Shown: piece by piece, positions 47,392 to 59,259 of the stretch | Position numbering within the stretch: position 1 is the stretch's first letter | How the letters are laid out: each line of letters opens with the position of its first letter | Assembly (NCBI RefSeq): GCF_000001735.4 | Contig: NC_003071.7 | Location: 12,331,151 to 12,395,150, forward strand | Direction of reading: 5' to 3' | From: Arabidopsis thaliana | Taxonomy: Eukaryota; Streptophyta; Magnoliopsida; Brassicales; Brassicaceae | Length of the DNA stretch: 64,000 nt | The notes under the pieces: generated by a model | The model's database searches: none | Told to the model about the DNA's origin: nothing | What the model saw: the letters and a program-made list of their open reading frames with translations, nothing else | Position numbers and translations under genes: made by a program

Positions 47392-49324
47392 ATGGGGCAG
47401 AGTATGAGCTGTGGAAGTCGACCGGAGCACGGAATATTCGCCTCTGTACAGTGCGGCGATATCATCACTATCCGTCGTGTGATGGCGACGGAGCCTAGTC
47501 TGTTGAATCAAACTACTCCTTATGATCGTCACTCTGTTCTTCATGTCGCTGCTGCTAATGGTCAGATCGAGGTTAGTTTCAGTGATATTCTCCGAGATCT
47601 CGCCGGAATCTCGTCGGAATCTGGTATTTTTGTTTCTGATGTATCTACTTTTTTTGCAGATTTTGTCATTGCTTTTGGAACGATTTACGAATCCAGATTT
47701 GTTGAATCGTCACAAGCAGGTTTTTGATTTTCGCATTGATCTGTTCTGTGTATAGTTTTCATGAATCTTTTGCTGATGCTTTGATTCGTCTTGTAGACTC
47801 CGTTAATGTTGGCTGCGATGTATGGAAGAATCTCTTGTGTGAAGAAGCTAGCTGAAGTTGGAGCTAATGTACGTTTACTTTTTTGTTTTGCAATTGAATC
47901 GATTTTGGATTTGGTAATTGAAAATCTTTTGGAATCTGCAGATTTTGATGTTTGATTCTGTGAATCGAAGAACATGTTTGCATTACGCTGCTTATTATGG
48001 ACATGCTAATTGTGTTCAAGCTATTCTCTCTGCTGCTCAATCAAGTCCTGTTGCTGTCCATTGGTAAGTCTCTTCCTATCTTTGATCAGAGTTTACTTAT
48101 TCCTGAGAATGAAACTTTTGACACTCAGGGGTTTTCATTTTCAGGGGATATGCGAGATTTGTGAACATAAGAGATGATAAAGGAGCGACTCCGTTGCATT
48201 TAGCTGCTCGACAGAGACGACCTGAATGTGTGAATGTTTTGTTGGATAGTGGTTCTCTTGTTTGTGCATCTACTAGTGTATATGGGTAATGGTTTTTCTT
48301 GTCATGCATTGAAATCAACAGTTCTTAGATGTTTTGTTCTATTGGAACTGATTCTTTAAGCTTTTGTTGAAACAGTTCTCCAGGAAGCACACCTCTTCAT
48401 TTAGCAGCTAGAAGTGGATCTATAGATTGTGTCAGAAAGTTGCTTGCTTGGGGTGCTGATCGTCTTCAACGAGACGCTTCTGGGTATATATATAAATTTT
48501 GTGGAAAAGTCTTGTTTTGGTTTCAGAACATAACTTGAATCTTGAAATATCTTTTCAGGAGAATACCTTATGTGGTTGCGATGAAGCATAAGCATGGAGC
48601 ATGTGGAGCCTTACTTAATCCGTCCTCTGCAGAGCCACTTGTTTGGCCATCACCATTAAAGTTCATCAGTGAGCTTAATGACGAGGCGAAACTTCTCTTA
48701 GAGCAGGCTTTAATGGAGGCTAACAGGGAGAGAGAGAAAACCATCCTCAAAGGAACAGCTTATTCCTTACCATCACCCTCTTTCTCTGACACGGATGATA
48801 ACATGTCCGAGGTAATAATACTACACTCTTTACTTTCCCCGTGGCTCGGTAATTTTTGTGATTGTAGTAACATGTAAATGTGTCTATAGGTGAGTGATAC
48901 GGAACTGTGCTGCATTTGCTTTGAGCAAGTATGTACAATTGAAGTTAAAGACTGTGGTCACCAAATGTGTGCACAATGCACACTTGCACTGTGCTGTCAC
49001 AACAAACCAAACCCAACGACCTCAACCGTGACTCCACCGGTCTGTCCGTTCTGTAGAAGCACCATTGCATGTTTAGTCGTCGCCCAGAACAACAACAACA
49101 ACAACGAAAAGAGCAAAAGCCTAGATGATGTTGTTGTTGTTGATCGTGAGGCAGGTGATGTTAGCTCCTCCAAATTCAGAAAACATAGAAGATCAATAAA
49201 CCTTGGCGAAGAAAGCAGCAGCTTCATGGGACTATCAACTATTGGATCATTCGGTAGGATAACCGGCCGTGGCTCGGGAAGGATCGCAGCCGAAAACGAG
49301 CTGATGGACAAACCAATATTGTGA
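47392..49324 (+). CDS. XBAT31: Ankyrin-repeat RING E3 ubiquitin ligase
   Basis: Eight exons (47392-47571, 47660-47719, 47797-47868, 47942-48063, 48145-48285, 48376-48483, 48559-48811, 48890-49324) join to exactly 456 residues. Ankyrin repeats occupy about residues 45-255 (HSVLHVAAANG, TPLMLAAMYG, RTCLHYAAYYG, ATPLHLAARQR, STPLHLAARSG). A C-terminal C3HC4 RING begins around Cys319-Cys322 and ends CPFCRSTIAC, followed by a Ser/Gly-rich tail. The protein starts MGQSMSCG, so Gly2 could be myristoylated (inference), which would tether it to a membrane. XBAT31 is reported to target ELF3 in warm-temperature growth. I recognised it as XBAT31 from its protein and position. Confidence 0.94.
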
Positions 49325-52300
49325 GGGATCGATTCCGTTTTAAGGGACATTTTGGGGCATGGGGGAGCAATAAAAAAGATGAGGGGATGAAATTGTGAGA
49401 ATGTATAAAATATAGATGAATTTATGTTAGATCTTTTGTTGAAGGGAGGAAGATTGAAATAAGGAAAAAGATGTGGGGAGGTGTGTAATGCAAGGATTTG
49501 TTGTTTCTTTGATTAAGTTTGGCCAAAATTGTTTGTTGTTGTTATTATTTGGTTACTTGATATGAAAGGGAAACCCATAATCTTTTTGTCTTTGTCTCAC
49601 TTTTTTTGGTTATTTTCTCACTTAACTTACCAAGAAAAGGCAAATTAGACTTTTCGCCTACTATTTCATTAAAAATGATAATTTTCGTTTGTCTAATTTT
49701 ATATTTTCACTATATACAAAAACCTGGAGAATTTAGGTTGGATTTGTGAGAAGGGAACAAATGTGATGTGAACGGCTGCTAATAAGTCGCCAACGACCAA
49801 CGTGGATTAAGATGGAGAGTCTGAAAAAGAAGAAGAAAAGGTTTTATCTCGGTGGTGTTTAGGGATCATTGACCCTACACGATCCCATCACTTTCTAGCA
49901 ACTTGTGGTCTCCAAATATGGCTCCTTTGTACTTTAACTAAAATATCTAAAACATTTTTAACTTTGGTCAATTTAGATCAACTAGTAGATACACATGGCC
50001 ACTTTTTGTTTATTCTTGGACAATTAGTTTTGGTACGTCAAGACAATTAGTATCGAGTCATAGGGAAGACCGATTCGGTGGGTATTTATTTATCTAAATC
50101 GATTTTAGAAAAGTAAACCTACTGGTTATGATAACATAAAATTAGACAAACGAAAAGAATGCGTGATTGATTTCTTACTTTTATATGTCTAAAACGTGTT
50201 TAAGCCTAAAGAGTAGGTTGAATCGATGTCAAGAAGAAGAAGAAAAATAAAAAAATAAAAATAAATACAAAGTGATAAAAATTAGAGGGATAAATGGATT
50301 AGATATCATAAAATTCTACAATATTTGAAAATGGTATTTGAACAACAACTATTAAGATCCATATTCGAGATTTTTGGATATCTGGATATTTTGATATCCA
50401 AGTTTTAGATTTCGAATGTCCGTCCAAACATTGAAATATTCTAAAAATTCAAATCATATCCGTGAGAAAATAAATAATTCACATGAAAATTATATAAAAT
50501 AGATAATGCTAAAATTTTAAATATTTCTATGCAAATTAAATCTACTATAGTATAAAAATGAAAATGAGTTAGTATATGTAGTTTTATATGAAAAATCAAA
50601 TACTACAGATGCAAAAACTATTAGGTGATTTTTTTTTCCATATATTTAGCTAATCCGATTGCATATTTTATAATCAAAATATCAAAATTTAGAACTAGTA
50701 ACTCTGATGAATCCAAAAAAAAAATTTAGAATGGGTGTGATGAAATAGTAAATAGGATTTTAAATCTTTGATAGTAATTTCATCGCTAAACACAATTAGG
50801 CAATTTATGATGCTTAAACCTGTCCCAGTTTTGGTACTTAGTAATTCCACCTCTAGTCACAATTGTGTAAGTTTGTCATGCTTTGACATTTCAATTCTAA
50901 CTTTTCGGACCCACTTTTCTGGTGGTATAATTAGTTGTCGGGTTATGAACCCGACCCAAGGGTTGATGAAAGCAGATTTAGATTAGATACCTTAACCCAC
51001 CAAGAAACTAATTTCGATATATAATATCGACATAATATGATCCAATCAGTTTCTCTAGCCCCCCCCCCCCCCCCCTATCACTTTCGTGCTACATGATAAT
51101 ATCCATTTTATTTTCCGTTTCCCAAGTACTCGTGGTCACATGTCATAGGACTCGCAAGTCACACCGTACATATGTATGAAAGTTCAAACGTGTCATATTG
51201 TCTTGAAAGGTTGCCAAATCAACGTCTCTTACTTACACTTACCTGATCTTTGATCTCTAATAATACCATCGAATATACAAACACACTAAACTGACAATAC
51301 GCGACTTATATTCCCTAACATTCTTCTACTCACAAGTTAAACATACACATATGAACTGATAAAATCATGTCATTTTGAATCATTTCGAAAAACAAATGAG
51401 CTAACTATAATAACATAGAACCTAAACTTAAATATAATTATAGTTCTCGATCCAGGTTTACAAGTTTTTGTGTATAATTAAGAAATTTTATCACTGTCTC
51501 ATATCCTGAAAGTTTCGTAAACTGAAGTTTGTATCTAGATGTAGCTGAATACAAGACAACGGGCGGTTGGGTTATTGGTTGAATCTAAATAAACAGAAAA
51601 CGTAAGTATTTAGAACTACACGAGCTAAGGTAAAATTTTAAATGCTATAGAAAATGTATGGAGTTTAAGCCTAGAACTTCCAGGTTATTTAAAATAATGA
51701 CACACTAGTGAGTTTCTGATAACTCAGATTATTGTATGATTTTGATGTTGAGATTGTTCATTTTGCTATACTCTTTTGTAACAAAAACCTCCATGTTTAC
51801 TTTTCGATTATCCCATGTATTCATCAACTACAACTTCAGAAGTGTATCCATTATTGGAAACCATATGCCTATAACGGTTTCCCTTGATCAAGTTAAATAT
51901 TTCTTAAGAGAAACATGTACTCACTAACTGTCACAACACCGGCAGATTTCTCTTCGATCCGTATCTTAATCCTCGGAGGATCCAAAATGCTTCATGTTAA
52001 AGCATATAGAGAGAACGTGCATTTGATTTGCAACTTCCAAATGTTCCCTTATTTGCTTTTATTAACAGATGTTGATGCTCCTCTAAAAGCTCTACCAATA
52101 TAAGATGTTGAACCTTTTTTCATTTTTTATTAATAAAAGATCGATGCAAAACAAAAATACAATTTTAACATAAGAAATAAGTTATACAACATCATTGTAA
52201 CAAAATAAAAACAACACATATATTAGGTGAAGACATGGTAAAACGATGGCATCTTCTCTCATATTTAATAACACTTAGGGTACATCGTGAAAAGTGATAA

Positions 52301-52329
52301 ATATACAATGATGACTTTTTCAAATCAAT
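49325..52329. other. Intergenic between XBAT31 and CYP710A3
   Basis: XBAT31 3' untranslated region, then about 2.5 kb of AT-rich DNA without a supported gene. It contains a 17-base C run (51059-51075). The last 150 bp are shared with the 3' flank of CYP710A4, so they lie inside the P450 duplication. Confidence 0.55.
51059..51075 (+). repeat. Poly(C) run of 17
   Basis: Seventeen C in a row inside AT-rich DNA; the minus strand is G17 and could form a G-quadruplex. Long C runs are unusual here and are also prone to sequencing error. Confidence 0.85.
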
Positions 52330-53811
52330 TCAAGGAGAGGTAACGAGGCGGCTAGACAAGAACACCGTGCACCCGTCCTTTGGCGACATCGTGGGGATAT
52401 GCACAATCTCATCGCAACCATCTGATCGGACCCTCTTGAAATCAAACATCGAGGAGAACATGGCAATGAAGAGCACGAGGTGGTTCAGCGCGTAACGTTG
52501 GCCCACGCATTGGTGCGAGCCAATTCCAAAAGTTAGGAAATTGCGTTTGAACACCTCATCCTCTTGCCTTGTCTCGCTAAACCGGTCAGGATCGAACCGG
52601 TCTGGTTCAGTAAACCCTTGAAAAGAGGCGTCAAAAAGGGAAGGAAACACAATTGTACCTTTTGGGATTGTGTACGATTCCGTGAGACGGAAGTCACTAA
52701 CAGCAACATGTGGGACCATACTTGCTGGTGGTCGGTATCTTAAGACCTCACGCGCCACAGCCCGAATGTACTTCATCTCCGCGAGCTGATCGGCTGTGAT
52801 CGACTCCTTGGACTCAGGCGACCAAAATCTTGCAACGTCCTCCCTCACTCTTCTTAGCACTTCTGGCTCGGACTCAAGCAGCACCACTGCCCAGAGGAGT
52901 GATGACGTAGACGCGTCCTGTGAGGCAAACAGAAAATCAACGAGCACACAACTAATCTCTTCGTCTTTGGAGTGAGGCGGTGGAGGACTCTCAGCTACGA
53001 TCGAATGCGTCCAGAAATCGACTAAACATGTTGGATTCTCTCCTGCGGCCATCTTTTCTTTTGATTTTCTCACGCAAAGAGACATTGTATTCACTAGCCT
53101 CGATACCGCCCGACGAGCCTCCCCGAACGTGAAGCCAGGGAGGTCGATCGGGAGCGCCATTGTTCCAGGATTGAACACATTGTAATCATCACGGATCGTG
53201 TTCTTGACTTCCTTGTCGAGATATGGTCCAACAAAAACCGTCTGAGAAGTCTCGAGGTTGAGTTCACGGATGAGTTGTCTCATCGAAACCGGACGAGATC
53301 CACTGGAAAAACTTTCCTCCCACTGCCGTAAATGACGGAGGATAACTATTTGCTGGAGGGAAGAATAAGCAGAGAGTGGCTTGCGGGTGAAGTTAGGAGC
53401 GACTTGACGACGAACGGATTTGTGATTCTCGCCAAACATAAAGATAAGGCTATGATCACCGAAGAGCTTCTTTCCGAATGGATGTCCAACAAGTTGGAAA
53501 GCATCGGGACGAATGTTGGAGAAGACTTTATTGGAGAGCTCTGCGTCTTTAATGTATATGATGAATTTTCCAATAAGGTAGTTGACGGAGAGGCCAACGG
53601 ACGTGTCCGCCATCGCGGATTGCTTGTCCCAGAAGGAAGTTGGGTCGCGAATAAGTGCAACAACATTTCCAATTATCGGAAAGACAAAGAGAGGGCCAGG
53701 GAGGTTACGTTTCTTGAGACGGTAAAAGAGTTGCTCGAGCAGAAGGAATAGAAGTAATGCTGAGACTAAGTACGGTGTAAGAGAAGCAAATAGGGAAACT
53801 GAGGAAACCAT
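52330..53811 (-). CDS. CYP710A3: Sterol C22-desaturase-type cytochrome P450
   Basis: A single exon of 493 residues. CYP710A enzymes add the C22 double bond to plant sterols (beta-sitosterol to stigmasterol) in the ER membrane. An N-terminal membrane anchor (YLVSALLLFLLLEQLF) is followed by a Pro-rich hinge (LPGPLFVFP). Other landmarks are the I-helix FASQDAST, the ExxR motif EVLR, the PERF-like FDPDRF, and the heme loop FGIGSHQCVGQR with the Cys ligand. The length is normal and the frame intact. Its twin at 57192-58673 is nearly identical and the family is known to be intronless. The assignment to A3 rather than A4 follows the map order (At2g28850 then At2g28860). Confidence 0.92.
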   Translation of the reverse strand: MVSSVSLFASLTPYLVSALLLFLLLEQLFYRLKKRNLPGPLFVFPIIGNVVALIRDPTSFWDKQSAMADTSVGLSVNYLIGKFIIYIKDAELSNKVFSNIRPDAFQLVGHPFGKKLFGDHSLIFMFGENHKSVRRQVAPNFTRKPLSAYSSLQQIVILRHLRQWEESFSSGSRPVSMRQLIRELNLETSQTVFVGPYLDKEVKNTIRDDYNVFNPGTMALPIDLPGFTFGEARRAVSRLVNTMSLCVRKSKEKMAAGENPTCLVDFWTHSIVAESPPPPHSKDEEISCVLVDFLFASQDASTSSLLWAVVLLESEPEVLRRVREDVARFWSPESKESITADQLAEMKYIRAVAREVLRYRPPASMVPHVAVSDFRLTESYTIPKGTIVFPSLFDASFQGFTEPDRFDPDRFSETRQEDEVFKRNFLTFGIGSHQCVGQRYALNHLVLFIAMFSSMFDFKRVRSDGCDEIVHIPTMSPKDGCTVFLSSRLVTSP

Positions 53812-53879
53812 TGCTCTTTGTTTTCTATTATTTGCTTTTTGTCGTACTTGGTGTTCTTAGTTTGGTAGGTTTTGCAGAA

Positions 53880-53887
53880 TATTTATA
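53880..53887 (-). promoter_or_regulatory. TATA box of CYP710A3
   Basis: TATAAATA on the minus strand about 70 bp upstream of the start codon. The twin gene has TATAAATT at the matching place. Confidence 0.6.
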
Positions 53888-54194
53888 AGAGGTTTTGGGA
53901 TATTAAATTGAACTGTTTGCAAATTTATTAAGACAAGAAGAATTCAAATGTCTTTCTTTTTTGGGCAGTCTTTTTTTTTTTTTTTTCTTTTTCGTTTTGT
54001 TTCCTCTTTTGTCAAATGATATGTCTTTGTCTGCTCTGTTTTTTTAACTTCGTAAGTATGTCATTGTTCACGTGAAGAGAGAAAGAGGAAGATTATTCTA
54101 TTGAATTGATCCTAATTTGTGAGTTTACGTGATTAATGACTTTTTGTGTTGAAACCAAATGACTTGTGATGAGTTATAGAAATTTTGATGTTGT

Positions 54195-54550
54195 CTTTAC
54201 CAATGACTTTGGTTTCAACTACCAAATGAACTTTTTTGTTTTTGTTTTTGACAGTCTTTGTCACCTTAAAAGGCATAGTTTGGGAACCAGTATATCAAAC
54301 CTATTAACCTGATTTCGTCTAAATTCTCAAAATATCTGGATAGAGAAATTCGCAACATCTTATATGCCGGTCGGGAAAATAAACGATTTCTGGATGCATT
54401 GTCACTTTAGTTTAGAGTTTCATAACACAAGCTTTATTCTTTTGGCTGTAAGGCTCTGAATTGGATACTAGGTTCTATTATAGCACTCACGCTCAGTTTT
54501 GTTTCAAGCCTATAAGGTCGACGTTAGCTAACTTAGCTTACACGCCTGCT
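54195..54550. repeat. Flanking block, copy 1 of 3
   Basis: Segment with CTATTAACCTGATTT, AATTCGCAACATCTT and CGCTCAGTTTTGTTTCAAGC. Related segments occur at about 59260-59520 and 60900-61130, so the upstream flank of the P450 gene exists three times for two genes. Confidence 0.65.
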
Positions 54551-54876
54551 TGTTTTTCTTCTATAGTTTCGTTGTAATTTGTTTTTTTTTTTTGTTCTAA
54601 ATATTATTATTATTATTTATAAATAGAAATAATATTAAATTCTTACTATATTACTTTGTGTTTCTAGTGGCCGTTTTATAAATTCAACTTGTTTAACACA
54701 TTATTACTTTATCATTTTTACTAATAGGATCTAATACAATATGACCAATCATAACTATTATCTTTGATTTAATTTACTGATAATTTATAGTTTGATTAGA
54801 ACATATAACCTATGATTTAACGATAACTTATAGTTTGATTAGGACACATAACCTAACAATGCTCTCATCCTACATC

Positions 54877-55050
54877 ATCTTTGAGGAATTACGCAAAGCG
54901 GCTTTTGACATACATCGAGACAAAGCACCAGAGCCGGACTGTTTTTGTGCTAGTTTTTTCCGCACTTATTGAGATATTATAGGAGCTGATATTTCCCAAG
55001 AGATCCAAACCTTTTTCAATTTTGGGTGCATGTCAATCAGAATGAATGAG
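54877..55050 (+). pseudogene. LINE reverse-transcriptase fragment
   Basis: One frame reads LRKAAFDIHRDKAPEPDCF, then ASFFRTY-stop-DIIGADISQEIQTFF. This matches the DKAPGPDGF...FF...W region at the start of the plant LINE reverse-transcriptase domain, with the Trp codon now TGA. No more of the element is present. Confidence 0.75.
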
Positions 55051-55069
55051 ATATCAGCTCCTATAATAT
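54974..55069. repeat. 19-bp perfect inverted repeat
   Basis: ATATTATAGGAGCTGATAT at 54974-54992 is inverted exactly at 55051-55069, with a 58-bp loop. TTTGGGT-CATG also recurs at both sides. It lies within and just beyond the LINE fragment. Confidence 0.85.
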
Positions 55070-57190
55070 TTTTGGGTCCATGCAAATATTATTAGTATGC
55101 ATTACCTTTATAGGCATTAACGGTGCATTTATTTTGATGTTGCTATATGATATATTTGGCCAATTTACTGATATAATAAACCGTAGACTAAAGACTTGGT
55201 AAATGATAATAAAAGGCTTTTATTAAAAGCCCCACTAAACCGTTGACTCAATACTTGGTACCAATTATTGATGATTGAAGGGGTGGAAGACTTTCGTAAA
55301 ATAATTAAACCGTTGACTAAAGAGTTTCTTCTTATTAAAAAGACCCAATGGAGCAAGCAACGTAATAATGTGTGACGTTAAGTATATCGACATCACTTTA
55401 ACAAGCGACATTTATTTTTATGTCTAATATATTTGGTTTGGTTTAAGTAAGTTTAGTGACTGTTTTTCTGTGACACAAAATCAAAATCTCTCTTTTTACA
55501 TTAACCGATGTAAACCGATAACAAATCCTTTGTTTTAGATTTATTTTAAGTCGGTTTAGATTGTCACGTTAATAAACCGATATATACCCGCATTTGTTTT
55601 GTAGTAGGAATGTCAAAATAAGTTATTGTCTATAGGTTGACTTGACCTTGTTTGCCCAGGTTTCTAGTGGGTTTGTGTTGAGATGTTAATCCATATTAAT
55701 AAATGATGGTCTTGTGTTTGTTTGTATCTCATCATCAGTTGCTGGATCAGTGAGACTTAAAGATGTTCTTTCTCTATTTGAGGCCACTCAATGTCCATTA
55801 GATATCATGTGGTTGGCAATGTTATCTTGTTACGCAGAGCAGACATGATCAATGGTTGTGACTGGTGTGCGGATTTGTTAAACTGATTATTTGTGTGACA
55901 AGAAGACGCATAATAGTCATCCCATGCAGGATTGGTCTAACATTTTTCTACTAGTGCGAAGAAGACAAGACATGTGAACTTGGGTTTCGATTTCTTTTAA
56001 AGCCCACTAAAATAGATATTTATAAACTCGGATTGGGAAACACCTTCGCCTTAATTTCAGTGATCAAGCATTTAAATCATCTTTTCAAAACTAAATTCTA
56101 CTTTTACGTATCCAAGGGGTATTTTTACCAACTCTGTTGTCCAATCCCAATGCTTTAATGTACTCTAAAATTCTATTAATCGTCGTGCATACATCCCGAT
56201 TATTTCCAATGTACAAAATGTGTTAAATCCAAGAGAAAAGAAAAAGCATGCAAAAAGCGTAGGATACTATTACCCAAAATCAAATAGCCTTGTCACTTGT
56301 CAACAAAAAACATACTAGCAAAGCTTATTAAAAATATATTTGAAAAAGTTAAAATAAATATAAGTGAAATAGATAGTTTCTCACTAGATAGATAGTATTA
56401 AACTTTTGATTTGGGTGCCACAATTCTAATCACTATTTCCGGAACTAGTTCAAAACAGTTTGTACTAATGGTTAAAATGTTACATCAAATCTAGATGATC
56501 GTCTATGTTTGGTTGTCTCTAAATTATGGAGTTAAAGTCCTTCGAGAATGATTTTCAGAGTTTGATCTTACTCACCACCAAATCAGATCCTTGAAAATCT
56601 TCTTTTAATTTTCTATTTGCTGCTTGTCGAGAGTTTGGAAAAGTAACATTTTTGTTTTTGCTAATTGTTGCATTCACAACTGCAGCCTCGGGACTAATTG
56701 TAGATGCTGTTAACAATTCAGTAACTCACGTTCAGAAAAAAAAGTTCTGAAGCTGGATTTTCTGAATGATCTGAAGATAATAATTTACAATATACACGTA
56801 CACAAATACGTTCACTTGAATAAATAGATGATAAGTACAAAAATAATTGTTACAAAACTGAAAACTCACAAATTAAACAGTATTTACTTTAAGGATTTTT
56901 TACACAAACCTTTACCAAAAATGTATAAGTAGATTGGTAGAGGAATGTTAATGAATCGTATAACAACAGTAATGATTTGAGATCCGAATATAAAATATGC
57001 AAATAAAGGTAAAATTTGAACAGATGAAACAAGTTATATAACATTATTGGGACAAAATAAAACAAGAACACGAATTAAATATGGTGAAGACATGGCGAAA
57101 CAATGACATCTCCTCTCAAATTTAATAACACTTAGGGAACATCATGAACAATCATAGAATATACACTGACGATGACTTTTATCAAATCAA
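55070..57190. other. Intergenic between the P450 genes
   Basis: No gene was found. The part at about 55735-56400 recurs with changes at about 61850-63140, and the last 150 bp repeat the CYP710A3 3' flank. Confidence 0.55.
55735..56400. repeat. Duplicated downstream block, copy A
   Basis: Shares long near-identical stretches with 61850-63140 (for example GTGATCAAGCATTTAAATC at 56061 and 62772). Copy B is longer because of a hAT-like MITE and other extra DNA. Confidence 0.8.
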
Positions 57191-57191
57191 T

Positions 57192-58673
57192 TCAAGGAGA
57201 GGTAACGAGGCGGCTAGACAAGAACACCGTGCATCCGTCCTTGGGCGACATTGTGGGGATATGCACAATGTCATCGCAACCATCCGATCGGACCCTCTTG
57301 AAATCAAACATCGAGGAGAACATGGCAATGAAGAGCACGAGGTGGTTCATCGCGTAACGTTGGCCCACACACTGGTGCGAGCCATTTCCAAAAGTTAGGA
57401 AATTACGTTTGAACACCTCATCCTCTTGCCTTGTCTCGCTAAACCGGTCAGGATCGAACCGGTCTGGTTCAGTAAACCCTTGAAACGAGGCGTCAAAAAG
57501 GGAAGGAAACACAATTGTACCTTTTGGGATTGTGTACGATTCCGTGAGACGGAAGTCACTAACAGCAACATGTGGAATCATACTTGCTGGTGGTCGGTAT
57601 CTTAAGACCTCACGCGCCACAGCCCGAGTGTACTTCATCTCCGCAAGCTGATCGGCTGTGATCAACTCGTTGGACTCCGACGACCAAAATCTTGCAACGT
57701 CCTCCCTCACTCTTCTTAGCACTTCCGGCTCCGACTCAAGCATCACCACTGCCCAGAGGAGTGATGACGTGGACGCGTCTTGTGAGGCAAACATAAAGTC
57801 AACGAGCACACAACTAATCTCTTTATCTTTGGAGTGAGGCGGTGGAGGATTCTCTTCTATAATCGAATGCGTCCAGAAATCGACTAGACATGTTGGATTC
57901 TCTCCTGCGGCCATCTTTGCTTTTGATTTTCCCACGCAAACAGACATTGTGTTCACTAGCCTCGATACCGCCTGACGAGCCTCCCCGAACGTGAAGCCAG
58001 GGAGGTCGATCGGGATCGCCATTGTTCCAAGAGTTAACAAACTGTAATCATCACAAATCGTTTTCTTGACTTCTTTGTCGAGATATGGTCCAACAAAAAC
58101 TGTTTGGGAAGTCTCGAGGTTGAGTTCACGGATGAGTTGTCTCATCGAAACCGGACGAGATCCACTAGAAAAACTTTCCTCCCACTGCCGTAAATGACGG
58201 AGGATAACTATTTGCTGGAGGGAAGAATAAGCAGAGAGTGGCTTGCGGGTGAAGTTAGGAGCGACTTGACGACGAACGGATTTGTGATCCTCGCCAAACA
58301 TAAAGATAAGGCTGTGATCACCGAAGAGCTTCTTTCCGAATGGATGTCCAGTAAGTTGGAAAGCATCGGGACGAATGTTGGACAAGACTTTATTGGAGAG
58401 CTCTGCGTCTTTAATGTATATGATGAATTTTCCAATAAGGTAGTTGACGGAGAGGCCAACGGACGTGTCCGCCATCGCGGATTGCTTGTCCCAGAAGGAA
58501 GTTGGGTCGCGGATAAGTGCAACAACATTTCCAATGATCGGAAAGACAAAGAGAGGGCCAGGGAGGTTACGTTTCTTGACACGGTAAAAGAGTTGCTCGA
58601 GCAAAAGGAATAGAAGTAATGCTGAGACTAAGTACGGTGTAAGAGAAGCAAATAGGGAAACTGAGGAAACCAT
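57192..58673 (-). CDS. CYP710A4: Sterol C22-desaturase-type cytochrome P450, tandem twin
   Basis: A single exon of 493 residues, the same length as CYP710A3 with few substitutions. Anchor, hinge, I-helix (FASQDAST), ExxR (EVLR) and FDPDRF are all intact. The heme loop reads FGNGSHQCVGQR, with Asn in place of the Ile of its twin; the Cys ligand is kept. The reaction is the same as for CYP710A3, at the ER. Flanking DNA on both sides is duplicated too. The promoter differs by a changed TATA box and an 18-bp insertion around 58690-58720. The two genes could therefore be expressed differently while making almost the same enzyme. Confidence 0.92.
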   Translation of the reverse strand: MVSSVSLFASLTPYLVSALLLFLLLEQLFYRVKKRNLPGPLFVFPIIGNVVALIRDPTSFWDKQSAMADTSVGLSVNYLIGKFIIYIKDAELSNKVLSNIRPDAFQLTGHPFGKKLFGDHSLIFMFGEDHKSVRRQVAPNFTRKPLSAYSSLQQIVILRHLRQWEESFSSGSRPVSMRQLIRELNLETSQTVFVGPYLDKEVKKTICDDYSLLTLGTMAIPIDLPGFTFGEARQAVSRLVNTMSVCVGKSKAKMAAGENPTCLVDFWTHSIIEENPPPPHSKDKEISCVLVDFMFASQDASTSSLLWAVVMLESEPEVLRRVREDVARFWSSESNELITADQLAEMKYTRAVAREVLRYRPPASMIPHVAVSDFRLTESYTIPKGTIVFPSLFDASFQGFTEPDRFDPDRFSETRQEDEVFKRNFLTFGNGSHQCVGQRYAMNHLVLFIAMFSSMFDFKRVRSDGCDDIVHIPTMSPKDGCTVFLSSRLVTSP

Positions 58674-58760
58674 TGCTCTTTGTTTTCTATTATTTGCTTT
58701 TTTTGTATTGCATGCTTTTTTGTCTTACTTGGTGTTCTTAGTTTGGTAGGTTTCGCAGAA

Positions 58761-58768
58761 AATTTATA
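58761..58768 (-). promoter_or_regulatory. Altered TATA box of CYP710A4
   Basis: TATAAATT where CYP710A3 has TATAAATA. Inferred from alignment of the two promoters. Confidence 0.5.
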
Positions 58769-59259
58769 AGAGGTTTTGGGATTTTTAAATGGAAGCTATA
58801 GCATGATTATTAAGACAAAAATAATTCAAATGTCTTTCTTTTTTGGGCAGTCTTTTTCTTTTTCTTTTTCGTTTTTGTTTTTGTTTTTGTCTGTTCTGTT
58901 TTTTTTAACTGCGTAAGTATGTCATTGTCGACGTGAAGAGAGAAAGATGAAGATTATTCTATTGAATTGATCCTAATTTGTGAGTTTATGATTAATGACT
59001 TTTTGTGTTGAAAGCATAGGTGTATTAATGTATCCATGATATAGATAAATATTTTTTAAAAGAATCATTACTGTTAATTGCTTCATTCATAGATATTTTT
59101 CTTTTCGTCTTTATTTTAACTTATTAATCATATATGTTAAATTTTGAATTTATCTCGATTTTTGAGTTGACTGGACAGTTCTAAACTTCTAATACCTTAT
59201 TGTTAAATAGATAATTTTGCAAAAACTTTTACTTTTACTTGGAGAACATTTTGAGGTTA

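Noticed and set aside
49588..49620. TCTCACTT repeat around a T-run
   Set aside because: An 8-bp repeat is too short to support an insertion.
50684..50731. AAAATTTAGAA repeat around an A-run
   Set aside because: The repeat merges with the A-run and the pre-tail bases do not resemble the other cases.
53332..53751. 139-codon open frame antisense to CYP710A3 (and its twin at 58194)
   Set aside because: It mirrors the P450 codons on the other strand and is kept only because the two genes are alike.
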